64,000 nucleotides of DNA, from NCBI RefSeq assembly GCF_020858115.1, contig NZ_JACYMM010000007.1, positions 184,803-248,802 of the forward strand. The letters are read 5' to 3'. Origin of the DNA: Janthinobacterium sp. FW305-129. Its GTDB lineage: Bacteria; Pseudomonadota; Gammaproteobacteria; Burkholderiales; Burkholderiaceae_D. The notes under the pieces were generated by a model that was not told the DNA's origin, ran no database searches, and saw only the letters and a program-made list of their open reading frames with translations. This document shows positions 1 to 8,175 of the stretch, in pieces (the first letter of the stretch is position 1; each line of letters begins with the position of its first letter). A program made the translations under genes and the position numbers.

Positions 1-486
1 CGACATGATCTTGCGCGCCGACAGGCGCGTGTCGGGCAGGTCGCCGAAGCGGATGCCCAGGTCATACGCCTGCTCGACCAGGTTGATGGGGCTGTCCGTC
101 AGCTGCAGCTGCACTTCCAGCTGCGGGTGGCGCAGGGCGAATTGCGACAGCAGGGGCGCGATCACCGTGCGCCCGAAACCCAGGGTGGCGTTGACGCGCA
201 GCAACCCGCGCGGTTCCGCGCTGCCGCTGGCCAGGGATTCCTCCATGGCGCGGATATCGTCGAGGATCTGCCGCGCCTGCTGCAGATAACTTTCGCCGTC
301 TCCCGTCAGGCTGATGCGCCGCGTGCTGCGGTTCAGCAGGCGCACGCCCAGGCGCTGCTCCATCAGCACCAAGCGCTTGCTGACGGCGGGCGGCGTGATG
401 CCCAGCTCGCGCGCCGTGGCCGACAGGCTGCCCAGCTTGGTCAGCAGCACAAAGAAGGCCATTTCCGTGGTGGCGTCGCTTTTCAT
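1..486 (-). CDS. LysR-family transcriptional regulator, 3' end outside window
   Basis: The 162 codons present read as the N-terminal half of a LysR regulator. Residues about 1-60 form the winged helix-turn-helix (ELGITPPAVSKRLVLMEQ, then LLNRSTRRISLT). A linker helix and the start of the substrate-binding domain follow, up to the window edge. The start is the ATG at 486. It is divergent from the tartrate-dehydratase-like gene at 584, with 97 bp between them, so it is the natural candidate regulator of that gene. CTTCA-AG-TGAAG at 493-504 in the gap could be part of its operator. The effector cannot be read from the sequence. The truncation is only the window boundary. Confidence 0.9.
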   Translation of the reverse strand, partial: MKSDATTEMAFFVLLTKLGSLSATARELGITPPAVSKRLVLMEQRLGVRLLNRSTRRISLTGDGESYLQQARQILDDIRAMEESLASGSAEPRGLLRVNATLGFGRTVIAPLLSQFALRHPQLEVQLQLTDSPINLVEQAYDLGIRFGDLPDTRLSARKIMS

Positions 487-583
487 TATTAACTTCAAGT
501 GAAGAATGGTTTAAATTACAGTCAATTATACGACTACGTATCGCGGGTAAGCTGGCGTCACCATTCAAGCACAGGAGAGCCGC

Positions 584-1753
584 ATGAAAATCGTCGAAAT
601 CCGCGAAAAGACCATCCCCATCTCTTCCCCCATCCGCAACGCCTACATCGATTTCACGAAGATGACCCTGAGCCTGGTGGCCGTCGTCACGGACGTGATG
701 CGCGACGGCAAGCCCGTCGTCGGCTACGGTTTCAATTCGAATGGCCGCTACGGCCAGGGCATGCTGATGCGCGAGCGCTTCATTCCCCGCATCCTTGACG
801 CCGATCCCGCCAGCCTCGTGACGGACGACGGCGGCAACCTCGATCCGCACAAGGTGTGGGATTGCATGTACACCAATGAAAAGCCGGGCGGCCACGGCGA
901 GCGCTCGGTGGCCATCGGCACCATCGACATGGCCATCTGGGATGCCGTGGCGAAGATCGAGAACAAGCCGCTGTTCCAGCTGCTGGCCGAACGCCACGGC
1001 ACGGGCGTGCCCGACAAACAGGTGTTCGTGTATGCGGCGGGCGGCTATTACTACCCGGGCCAGAGCTTGAGTGCCCTGCAGGACGAGATGCGCAGCTATA
1101 TCGACCGCGGCTACACGGTGGTCAAGAAGAAGATCGGCGGCGCCTCGCTGGACGAGGACTTGCGCCGCATCGACGCCATCATGGAAGTGCTGCAGGATGG
1201 ACAGAAGCTGTGCGTGGACGCGAACGGCCGTTTCGACCTCGATACGTCGATCGCCTACGCCAAGGCGCTGCGCCAGTATGACCTGTTCTGGTACGAAGAG
1301 GCGGGCGATCCGCTCGATTTCGAACTGCAAGCGACCTTGCGCAGCTATTACGACAAGCCCATGGCGACGGGCGAGAATTTGTTTTCCATGCAGGATGCGC
1401 GCAACCTGATCCGCTACGGCGGCATGCGCGCCGACCGCGACTGGCTGCAGTTCGACTGCGCCCTCAGCTACGGCCTGGTGGAATATTTGCGCACCCTGGA
1501 TATGCTGCACCAGCACGGCTGGTCGCGCAGCCGCTGCATCCCGCACGGCGGCCACCAGATGTCGCTGAATATCGCGGCGGGCCTGGGCCTGGGCGGCAAT
1601 GAATCGTATCCGGATTTATTTCAGCCGTTCGGCGGCTTCCCCGATGGCGTGCGCGTGGAAAACGGCCACATCACCATGCCGGACCTGGTCGGCATCGGCT
1701 TCGAGGGCAAGGCGAACCTGTATGCGGAAATGCGGGCGCTGAGCGGCCAGTGA
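584..1753 (+). CDS. tarD: Enolase-superfamily dehydratase, probably D-tartrate dehydratase
   Basis: A 389-residue mandelate-racemase/muconate-lactonizing family enzyme. It matches my memory of the Bradyrhizobium D-tartrate dehydratase (also 389 aa) along its whole length, including the N-terminal ISSPIRNAYIDFTKMT and C-terminal GFPDGVRVENGHITMPD segments. Visible active-site elements are the K-x-K lysines at 181-183 (KKKIGG), metal ligands D212, E238/E239 and E264, and the general acid/base H321 (HGGHQMS). Expected reaction: Mg-dependent dehydration of D-tartrate to oxaloacetate in the cytosol. An AGGAGAG ribosome site precedes the ATG. The divergent LysR gene probably controls it. Substrate specificity is inferred from family resemblance. 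Confidence 0.8.
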   Translation: MKIVEIREKTIPISSPIRNAYIDFTKMTLSLVAVVTDVMRDGKPVVGYGFNSNGRYGQGMLMRERFIPRILDADPASLVTDDGGNLDPHKVWDCMYTNEKPGGHGERSVAIGTIDMAIWDAVAKIENKPLFQLLAERHGTGVPDKQVFVYAAGGYYYPGQSLSALQDEMRSYIDRGYTVVKKKIGGASLDEDLRRIDAIMEVLQDGQKLCVDANGRFDLDTSIAYAKALRQYDLFWYEEAGDPLDFELQATLRSYYDKPMATGENLFSMQDARNLIRYGGMRADRDWLQFDCALSYGLVEYLRTLDMLHQHGWSRSRCIPHGGHQMSLNIAAGLGLGGNESYPDLFQPFGGFPDGVRVENGHITMPDLVGIGFEGKANLYAEMRALSGQ

Positions 1754-1756
1754 GCC

Positions 1757-2119
1757 TTATTCGCTGCGCTGCCAGAAGCGCAGCCGGTTGCCGAATGGGT
1801 CCGCCACTTCCAGGATGCGGCCCCAGTCCTCGTCGCGGATGCCGGGCCGCGCATACGGATAATCCCTGGCCTGCAGTTCCGCGTGCAGGGCGGCGACGTC
1901 ATTGACGGGGATCAACAGCGCCGCCCCCGGCGTGGCGTCGCCGTAGTGTTCGGACAGGTGCAGCACCAACTCGCCGCGCGTCACCTGCAGGTACAGCGGC
2001 GCCGCAGGCTCGAAGCGATGTTCCCAGTCCAGGGTAAAGCCGAGGAAACCGAGGTAGAACTCGCGCGCCTTTTCTTCCGAGAAGATGCGCAGGATGGGGA
2101 TGGCAGGGGACAGGTGCAT
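1757..2119 (-). CDS. Glyoxalase/bleomycin-resistance superfamily protein
   Basis: About 120 residues with the paired beta-alpha-beta-beta-beta pattern of the vicinal oxygen chelate fold. EEKAREFYLGFLGFTLDWEHRF lies near the start and ILEVADPFGNRLRFW near the end. This matches the small stand-alone glyoxalase-superfamily proteins often annotated as Glyoxalase_7 or bleomycin resistance. I prefer the ATG at 2119 (MHLSPAIPI) because homologues begin there; an in-frame ATG at 2152 would add 11 residues, and neither has a strong Shine-Dalgarno. It converges with tarD, with only 3 bp between the two stops. Substrate is unknown and metal ligands cannot be assigned securely. Confidence 0.75.
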   Translation of the reverse strand: MHLSPAIPILRIFSEEKAREFYLGFLGFTLDWEHRFEPAAPLYLQVTRGELVLHLSEHYGDATPGAALLIPVNDVAALHAELQARDYPYARPGIRDEDWGRILEVADPFGNRLRFWQRSE

Positions 2120-2159
2120 GGCGGCGCTTTCGACAGGTGGGTATGCCGCCATTCTAGCC

Positions 2160-2864
2160 TCAGGCCGGCGCCAGCCGCTTCATGCGCGCGGCGGGACTGG
2201 CCTTCTCCCAGCGGAACAGCCACATGATAATGAGCTTGGTGGTGGCGCTGACGCTGGCGAGCAGCAGCAATGGCCAGCCTGTTTTCAGACCCATGACGCA
2301 GGCGAAGAAGATGGTGCTGACATCCATCGCCAGGATGAACTGGCTCATCTTTAACGACACGGCGCCCGTCCTGCCCGAGCGCCAGATCAGGCGGATCTGG
2401 TGCGCATAGCCCTGCGCCAGCAGCACGGTGACGGCGACGATCAGGCTTTGCGAGATCAGGCGCTTTTCATCGGTGAACGTGGGGCCGAAGGCCAGCCCCG
2501 CCACGCCCGCGCCCAGCAGCAGCGCGCAGGCCAGCAGCGCATTGCGCGATGCCAGGCTGCGGCGGTCGCGGTCGATTTCAAACAGGATGGCCAGCGCGAT
2601 CAGGGACGCGATCAGGCGGGGCCAGACGATGTAGTGGTTGAACGGCGTGATCGAATAGCCGTAGACGAAGAAGGCGCAATACGCGAGGAAGCTGACGGTG
2701 AACTGGTTGATCGACAGGATGTCCGTCGTCTGGCCCGCGCCGATGCCGGCATCGCGCTTGCGCCGCCAGATTTTTTGCAGCTGCGACCATAAACCATACA
2801 GGCTGACGACGATGAACAGGGAATTGAGGCTGCCGGCGAGGGCGTAGAGGGAAGGGGGCTGCAA
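2160..2864 (-). CDS. PQ-loop-like polytopic membrane protein
   Basis: A 234-residue hydrophobic protein with about seven membrane segments. Two similar blocks (LYGLWSQLQKIWRRK... and GYAHQIRLIWRSGRTGAVSLKMSQF) each carry a Gln in a helix followed by a basic loop and a conserved Ser/Gln segment, as in PQ-loop/SWEET-type transporters. A transporter role is inferred from this pattern only. The likely start is TTG at 2864, because GGAGA sits about 5 nt upstream; an upstream in-frame TTG at 2885 lacks a ribosome site. It is followed after 40 bp by the glyoxalase-like gene on the same strand. Confidence 0.6.
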   Translation of the reverse strand: MQPPSLYALAGSLNSLFIVVSLYGLWSQLQKIWRRKRDAGIGAGQTTDILSINQFTVSFLAYCAFFVYGYSITPFNHYIVWPRLIASLIALAILFEIDRDRRSLASRNALLACALLLGAGVAGLAFGPTFTDEKRLISQSLIVAVTVLLAQGYAHQIRLIWRSGRTGAVSLKMSQFILAMDVSTIFFACVMGLKTGWPLLLLASVSATTKLIIMWLFRWEKASPAARMKRLAPA

Positions 2865-3046
2865 GCTATCTCCTGGAATGGCCAAAGCATCGCTGCCGTG
2901 ACAGTCCGCCTTGTCTATACATTTTATTTTTACAACATGCTCTCATGAAATAAATTGGCAGGCAAGCAATGATTTTGCGGCCGGGCCTGTTGCAGCACTA
3001 CTTGCCCGGACGCACCTCTTCCTGCGCTTGCCCTTATAATCAGGGC

Positions 3047-4105
3047 ATGACTTTCTTATCACTGCGTGCCCGCTCCGTGCTGGCCACCGTCGGCAAAATG
3101 GCCGTTTCCCTGATTCTCCTGTTGACTGCCGTGTGGGGCGCGCTGGCGCTGTGGTATCAGCTGTCCGGCGGCACGGCGGCGCAAGCCATCGGCGCGCTGC
3201 TGTGGGGCGCGCTGGGCGTGGCCAGCATCGCGCTGTGGTGGATGCGCGGCGATGCGCGCGCGCTGCTGCCGTATGCGGCCGGCTTTCTCCTGCTGCTCGT
3301 GTGGTGGAGTTGCATCGCGCCCAGGCAGGAGCGCGTGTGGGCCGACGACGTGGCGCGCAATGTCACGGGCACGCTCAAGGGCAATCTCGTCACCTTGGAC
3401 AATGTGCGCAATTTCGACTGGCGCAGCGATGACGACTACACGGTCAAGTGGGAGCAGCGCAGCTACGACCTCGACGAACTGCGCACGATGGACACGGCGC
3501 TGTCGTACTGGACGGGACCGTACATCGCACACACGCTGATCTCGTTCGGCTTTGCGGACGGGCGCTTTCTGACGTTTTCCATCGAAATCCGCAAGGAAAA
3601 GGGCGAGAGCTTTTCCGCCATCGGCGGCTTCTTCAAGCATTTCGAAATGAGCCTGATCGCCGCCGACGAGCGCGACATCCTGCGCGTGCGCACGAATGCG
3701 CGGGGCGAGGACATGCATCTGTACCGCGTGATGATGCCGAAAGCGGCCATGCGCTCGCTGTTCCTCGCCTACCTGGACGAAGCGCAGGCGCTGAAGGCTC
3801 AGCCGCGGTTCTACAACACGCTGACGGCCAATTGCACCACCATCGTCTTCGAGATGGTGCGCCGCATCGTGCCGGGCCTGCCGCTCGACTACCGGCTGCT
3901 GGCCTCGGGCTACCTGGACCGCTATCTGTTCGATGTCAAGGGCCTGGTGCCCGGCCTGAGCTTCCAGCAGCTGCGCGATGGCGGCCATATCACGGCGCGC
4001 GCGCGGGCGGCCAACGACGATGCGGACTTTTCGCATGCGATCCGGCGCGGCATGCCGGGCTACGATGAAACGGGCCATCCGAAGCTGCAAATGCCCAGGC
4101 AGTAA
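3047..4105 (+). CDS. DUF4105 membrane protein (Lnb N-terminal-like)
   Basis: A 352-residue protein with three or four N-terminal membrane helices (to about residue 95) and a large extracytoplasmic domain. That domain carries the DUF4105 signature: YWTGPYIAHTLISFGFADGRFLTFSIEIRKE, then FYNTLTANCTT with the NCTT motif, and a final GLSFQQLRDGG segment. DUF4105 is related to the N-terminal periplasmic domain of lacto-N-biosidases; its biochemical role is unknown to me. ATG at 3047 is chosen because it immediately precedes the first helix. TATAAT at 3034-3039 lies so close that the transcript could be nearly leaderless. An earlier in-frame start at 2969 would add 26 unlikely residues. Confidence 0.8.
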   Translation: MTFLSLRARSVLATVGKMAVSLILLLTAVWGALALWYQLSGGTAAQAIGALLWGALGVASIALWWMRGDARALLPYAAGFLLLLVWWSCIAPRQERVWADDVARNVTGTLKGNLVTLDNVRNFDWRSDDDYTVKWEQRSYDLDELRTMDTALSYWTGPYIAHTLISFGFADGRFLTFSIEIRKEKGESFSAIGGFFKHFEMSLIAADERDILRVRTNARGEDMHLYRVMMPKAAMRSLFLAYLDEAQALKAQPRFYNTLTANCTTIVFEMVRRIVPGLPLDYRLLASGYLDRYLFDVKGLVPGLSFQQLRDGGHITARARAANDDADFSHAIRRGMPGYDETGHPKLQMPRQ

Positions 4106-4132
4106 GCGCCTGCTTTATACTGTCGCTATTCC

Positions 4133-4157
4133 GACCGGCCGCCTTTCGCGGCCGGTC
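4133..4157 (+). other. Perfect GC-rich hairpin in helicase 5' leader
   Basis: GACCGGCCGC, loop CTTTC, GCGGCCGGTC: a perfect 10-bp stem with no U-run. It lies 28 bp before the helicase ATG and 12 nt after a possible -10 box (TATACT, 4116-4121). It would therefore sit at or near the 5' end of the mRNA, where it could stabilise the transcript or act as a helicase-sensitive element. It could also be the weak 3' end of the DUF4105 transcript. Confidence 0.45.
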
Positions 4158-4184
4158 CCACTTTCCGAATAAAGAAGGCCCGCT

Positions 4185-5438
4185 ATGCCATTTTCCTCCC
4201 TGGGTCTGATTCCCGCCCTGGTCCGTGCCGTCGACAAGGCCGGCTATGCCGCGCCGACGGCCATCCAGGCGGCCGCCATTCCCGCCATCCTGCGCGGCAG
4301 CGACGTGCTGGGCGCGGCGCAGACGGGCTCCGGCAAGACGGCCGCCTACGCGCTGCCGCTGCTGCAGGTGCTGATGGCGCCCGCTTCCGGCCCGCGCCAG
4401 GTGCGCGCGCTGATCCTCGTGCCCACGCGCGAGCTGGCGGCGCAGGTGGGGCAGACGGTGCACGCGCTGGCCAAGCCGCTGCCCGTCAAACTGAAGATTT
4501 CCGTGCTGTTCGGCGGCGTGTCGATCAATCCGCAGATGATGGACTTGCGCGGCGGCGCCGATATCGTCGTCGCCACGCCGGGCCGTTTGCTGGACCTGGT
4601 GCGGCAAAATGCCGTGAAGCTGGGCGGCGTGTCGCTGTGCGTGCTCGATGAAGCGGACCGTCTGCTGGACATGGGTTTTAGCGAAGAAATCAACGCCATC
4701 CTGGCGCTGCTGCCCAAACAACGGCAAAACCTGTTCTTTTCCGCCACCTTCCCCGACAGCGTGCAGGCGCTGGCCGACAGCCTGCTCACGGACCCCGTGC
4801 GCATCGAAGTGGCGTCCGAACCGCAGGACAAGCCCGACATCGTGCAGCGCGCCATCACGGTCGACGTGCCGCGCCGCACGCAGCTGCTGCGCTACCTGAT
4901 CCTGCAGCAGCAGTGGGAACGCGTGCTGGTGTTCGTCGCCACCAAGTACGCGGCCGAACACGTGGCCGACAAGCTGCAGCGCGCGGGCCTGCACGTGGGC
5001 GCCTTTCATGGCGAATTCAGCCAGGGCACGCGCAGCCAGCTGCTGGCCGACTTCAAGGCTTGCCGTTTGCAGGTGCTGGTGGCCACCGACGTGGCCGCGC
5101 GCGGCATCGACATCGCCGGCTTGCCCGCCGTCGTCAACTACGACTTGCCCCGCTCGGCCGTCGACTACACGCACCGCATCGGCCGCACGGGCCGCGCCGG
5201 CGAGAGCGGCACGGCCATCAGTTTCGTCACGGCCGACACGGAGGCGCATTTCCGCCTGATCGAAAACCGCAACGACTTGCGCATCGTGCGCGAAGTGGTG
5301 GCCGGGTTCGAACCGACGGAATTGCCCACGCCCGTCAACCCCGTCACGGATACGGTGAACGGCGGCGTGAAGGGCGCGCGCAAGAGCAAGAAGGACAAAT
5401 TGCGCGAAGCTGCGGCCAAGGCGGCCGCAGGCAATTAA
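4185..5438 (+). CDS. rhlE: DEAD-box ATP-dependent RNA helicase, RhlE-like
   Basis: A 417-residue RNA helicase with the full motif set: Q-motif (GYAAPTAIQ), motif I AQTGSGKT (about 45-52), PTRELAAQV, the DEAD box at 155-158, SAT, and HRIGRTGRAG in the second RecA domain. A short Lys-rich C-terminal tail (KGARKSKKDKLREAAAKAAA) replaces the long tail of larger helicases. It should unwind or remodel structured RNA in ribosome assembly or mRNA decay. AAAGAAGG before the ATG at 4185 is a good ribosome site. A second DEAD-box gene is at 28697-30103; which one matches E. coli RhlE better is not decided here. Confidence 0.9.
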   Translation: MPFSSLGLIPALVRAVDKAGYAAPTAIQAAAIPAILRGSDVLGAAQTGSGKTAAYALPLLQVLMAPASGPRQVRALILVPTRELAAQVGQTVHALAKPLPVKLKISVLFGGVSINPQMMDLRGGADIVVATPGRLLDLVRQNAVKLGGVSLCVLDEADRLLDMGFSEEINAILALLPKQRQNLFFSATFPDSVQALADSLLTDPVRIEVASEPQDKPDIVQRAITVDVPRRTQLLRYLILQQQWERVLVFVATKYAAEHVADKLQRAGLHVGAFHGEFSQGTRSQLLADFKACRLQVLVATDVAARGIDIAGLPAVVNYDLPRSAVDYTHRIGRTGRAGESGTAISFVTADTEAHFRLIENRNDLRIVREVVAGFEPTELPTPVNPVTDTVNGGVKGARKSKKDKLREAAAKAAAGN

Positions 5439-5455
5439 ATTCGCCTTATGTGCGC

Positions 5456-5473
5456 TGGCCGCTTGAACGGCCA
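5456..5473 (+). terminator. Small hairpin after helicase gene
   Basis: TGGCCG-CTTGAA-CGGCCA forms a 6-bp stem 18 bp after the helicase stop, followed by CGTTTCCC. It is a weak intrinsic terminator at best. It could instead be part of the leader of the downstream lipoprotein gene. Confidence 0.35.
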
Positions 5474-5519
5474 CGTTTCCCGGACTAAGATTGTGTTTCT
5501 ATAAAGCAAGGGGACGGGA

Positions 5520-5984
5520 ATGCACATGACATGCATCAAACGCGCGGTCGCTGTGGCTGGCGCGCTGGCGCTGGCCGGCTGCGCCGGCATGGGCGGCAAC
5601 GGTGGCAAGGCCGGCATGCAGATGCCGGGCAAGATCCCGGCCGATACGGCCGTGGCCGCCACCTGGTACAACCCGCCCAGCGAATTTCCCGGCATTTGCC
5701 TGACTCAGTTCAAGGATGGCAGCCTGCGTTTCGACGGCGGCTTCGCCTTCTATAACCCGGGCCGCTGGACGTATGACGCGGCCACGTCCGAATTGCGTCT
5801 GGCATTGGCGCCGACGCCCTCGCTGGAGCTGTCCCACGCGCAAATCGTGCAGCACCAGAATCTGCTGCGCATCGAGGCGGACAAGAATACGCTGGTCTAT
5901 GGCGTGAAAGCCGACACCAGGGCCATCGGCCTGGGCGGCTTTGTGTTTTACCGCGACACGCCTTGTCCACCCCGGCGCGGATAA
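5520..5984 (+). CDS. Putative lipoprotein of unknown function
   Basis: A 154-residue protein with a type II signal peptide. After a basic start (MHMTCIKR) comes a hydrophobic run ending in the lipobox LAGC, with the acylated Cys at about residue 21. The mature part has a Gly-rich linker and then a compact mainly beta domain, including FPGICLTQFKDGSLRFDGGFAFY and a C-terminal FVFYRDTPC. No family is recognised. Ser/Gly after the Cys suggests the outer membrane. AGGGGACGG is the ribosome site. It stands alone between the helicase and the signalling operon. Confidence 0.7.
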   Translation: MHMTCIKRAVAVAGALALAGCAGMGGNGGKAGMQMPGKIPADTAVAATWYNPPSEFPGICLTQFKDGSLRFDGGFAFYNPGRWTYDAATSELRLALAPTPSLELSHAQIVQHQNLLRIEADKNTLVYGVKADTRAIGLGGFVFYRDTPCPPRRG

Positions 5985-6131
5985 GTGCCGGACAAGTGTT
6001 ATAACGGAATATTTAGTCGTATAATTTCAACGCAAGCTGGCTGCCGCGCAAGACTCGCAAGACGCACTTGCGTGGCGGATTTCCCCTCCAGGCAAGCTCC
6101 GATATCGCCGTGGCGATGAGAGGATGGTCCG

Positions 6132-6998
6132 ATGGATTTGCACGACGAGCATGGTATGCCCGGGACTGCGGTGCCGGCGGCGGACGCCGTGCAGCAGCCT
6201 GCGGCGCAGCGGCGCACCTTGCTGCTGGTCGATGACGAGCCGAATATCCTCGCTTCCCTCAAGCGCCTGCTGCGGCGCGATGCCTACCATATCCTCACGG
6301 CTGGCAGCGGCCAGGAAGGACTGGACGTGCTGGCCAGCCATGCGGTCGACGTGATCGTGTCGGACCAGCGCATGCCCGGCATGCTGGGCGCCGACTTCCT
6401 GCGCAAGGCCAAGCTGCTGTGTCCGCAAACCATACGCATCATGCTGTCGGGCTATACCGAACTGCAGGCCGTCACGGACGCCGTCAACGAGGGCGCCATC
6501 TTCAAGTTCCTCACCAAGCCCTGGGAAGACCATCAATTGCGCGAGCATATTGCCGAAGCGTTCCGCCTGAAGGGCATCGACGACGACAATGTGCGCCTGA
6601 ATGCGCAGCTGCGCGACGCCAACCAGGCCCTGGCGGCCGCCAATGCCGCCATGCAGGCGCTGGTGCGCCAGCAGCAGCACCAGATCAGCCGCGACGAGGT
6701 CAGCCTGGGCATCGCGCGCGAACTGCTGCAATTTCTGCCTTTGCCCGTGATCGGGCTCGACGAGGACGGCATGATCGCCTTCATCAACGCGGCGGCGGCC
6801 AACCTGTTCGAGCGGGGCGCGGCCTTGCTGGGCAACGAGGCGGCGATCGTCTTGCCGCAGCTGTTCGACGGGCAGGGCGCGCCGCGCCTGGCCGCCATCG
6901 ATGGCCAGCCGTATGCCGTGGCCATCCATCCCATGGGCCTGCATTCGCGTTCGCGCGGCAGCCTGGTCACCCTGAGTCGTCATGGAGCGGATACATGA
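6132..6998 (+). CDS. Response regulator with receiver and PAS-like domains
   Basis: A 288-residue protein. After a variable 27-residue N-terminus, a receiver domain covers about 28-145 with VDDEPNILASL, phospho-acceptor D78 (IVSDQRMPG) and the conserved Lys of LTKPWED. A coiled-coil linker (RLNAQLRDANQALAAANAAM) leads to a PAS-like domain at about 190-288 (FLPLPVIGLDEDGMIAFINAAAANLFERG). There is no DNA-binding or enzymatic output domain, so output is probably through protein contacts. It is the first of five genes whose junctions all overlap as ATGA, implying translational coupling. GAGAGG precedes the ATG. Confidence 0.88.
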   Translation: MDLHDEHGMPGTAVPAADAVQQPAAQRRTLLLVDDEPNILASLKRLLRRDAYHILTAGSGQEGLDVLASHAVDVIVSDQRMPGMLGADFLRKAKLLCPQTIRIMLSGYTELQAVTDAVNEGAIFKFLTKPWEDHQLREHIAEAFRLKGIDDDNVRLNAQLRDANQALAAANAAMQALVRQQQHQISRDEVSLGIARELLQFLPLPVIGLDEDGMIAFINAAAANLFERGAALLGNEAAIVLPQLFDGQGAPRLAAIDGQPYAVAIHPMGLHSRSRGSLVTLSRHGADT

Positions 6999-7339
6999 AT
7001 GAAAGCGTGAGTGAAAGCGGACGCGAGATTTCCATGGAGCAGGCGCAGGAAGGCATGGTGCTGGCGCAGGCCTTGAACGACGCCAGCGGCGCCGTGCTGC
7101 TGGCCCAGGGCGCCACCCTGACGGCGGCGAACCTGACGGCCTTGCGCCGGCGCAATGTGGAGCGCTGCCATGTCGTCATGGACCAGGCGCCTGACCCCGC
7201 CGCGCAGGCGCAGGCCGAGCAGGAGCGGGCGCACCGCCTGGAGCGGCTGGCCGTGCTGTTCCGCGCCACGCCGCCCGATTCCGCGGGGGCGCAACTGCTG
7301 GGGCTGCTGCAGCGCTACCGGCAAGGGGGCGCTGCATGA
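6995..7339 (+). CDS. Small protein resembling the C-terminal domain of its HD-GYP neighbour
   Basis: A 114-residue protein starting at the ATG that overlaps the previous stop (ATGA, 6995-6998). Its core, MEQAQEGMVLAQALNDASG followed by VLLAQGATLTAANLTAL, follows the same pattern (GM-L---L---G-LLL-----LT---I--L) as the end of the receiver/HD protein at 9650 (LEPGMTLSRDLISRDGLMLL). This module usually occurs attached to HD-GYP proteins. Here it stands alone, followed by a helical tail (ERAHRLERLAVLF). I propose it is a partner or regulatory subunit in the same complex. No catalytic residues are evident. Confidence 0.7.
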   Translation: MNESVSESGREISMEQAQEGMVLAQALNDASGAVLLAQGATLTAANLTALRRRNVERCHVVMDQAPDPAAQAQAEQERAHRLERLAVLFRATPPDSAGAQLLGLLQRYRQGGAA

Positions 7340-8175
7340 CACGGCTCAGTTTTGAACACATCATCCGCCAGATACAGGAACTGCCGTCGCTGCCGGTGGT
7401 CGTGCTGGAGCTGCTGTCGAGTATGGACCAGGATGACACGGACGTGCATGTGCTGGCGCAAAAGATCGAGCTGGACCAGGCTTTGGCGGCGAAGACCCTG
7501 CGCATCGCCAATTCCTCGTTCTACGGCATGCAATCGAAGGTCACCAGCATTCCGCAAGCCGTTTCCGTGCTGGGCTTTCACAGCATCCGCACCGTCGTCA
7601 CGGCCTGCGCCCTGACGGGCAGCTTCGCGCCCGTGAGCGGCGGCTTCGATTTCCAGGCGTTCTGGCGCCATTCGCTGGCCACGGCAGTCGCCGCGCGCCT
7701 GCTGGCGCCGCATTTGCGCGTCAACCCCGAGACGGCGTTCACGGCCGGCCTGCTGCACGACCTGGGCACCCTGGTGCTGGTGACGCGCTTCCCGGCCGAG
7801 CACGCGCTCGTGCGCAGCCACCGCCAGGCGCATGACTGCCAGATGGCCGAGGCTGAACTGGCCGTCATCGGTATTGACCATGCGCAAGTGGGCAGCGCCC
7901 TGGCCGCTTACTGGAAGTTTCCCGAGGCGATACAGCAGGCGGTGGCCGACCACCACGCCATCGAGCGGCTGGAAGCGGGCGGCTTGCCGCTGGCCGTGCA
8001 CATGGCCAATGCCGTCGCCCTGGCGCTCGACCTGGCCGGCGTCGACGATGCGCTGGTGCCGCCCCTGTCGCCCGCGGGCTGGCGCAGCATTGCCCTCGAC
8101 GAGCAAGCCTGGCTGGCGCTGCTGGCGCAAACGGAACACACCTTCGATGAAATGTCGCGGATCATGCTGGCATGA
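7336..8175 (+). CDS. HDOD-domain signalling protein
   Basis: A 279-residue protein almost entirely made of an HDOD domain: ELPSLPVVVLELLSSM at the start, LDQALAAKTLRIANSSFYG, SIPQAVSVLGFHSIRTVV, and a LLHDLGTLVL segment. HDOD domains are HD-superfamily folds without full metal-dependent hydrolase activity; they act in signalling and can bind partner proteins. It overlaps both neighbours by ATGA, so expression is coupled to the receiver/PAS and kinase genes. It is likely a non-enzymatic adaptor of this module. The exact partner is inference. Confidence 0.88.
   Translation: MTRLSFEHIIRQIQELPSLPVVVLELLSSMDQDDTDVHVLAQKIELDQALAAKTLRIANSSFYGMQSKVTSIPQAVSVLGFHSIRTVVTACALTGSFAPVSGGFDFQAFWRHSLATAVAARLLAPHLRVNPETAFTAGLLHDLGTLVLVTRFPAEHALVRSHRQAHDCQMAEAELAVIGIDHAQVGSALAAYWKFPEAIQQAVADHHAIERLEAGGLPLAVHMANAVALALDLAGVDDALVPPLSPAGWRSIALDEQAWLALLAQTEHTFDEMSRIMLA

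Noticed and set aside
62..1555. About 500-codon minus-strand frame across the LysR/tarD region
   Set aside because: It crosses the divergent promoter region and lies opposite a recognisable enzyme; composition is typical of an antisense frame.
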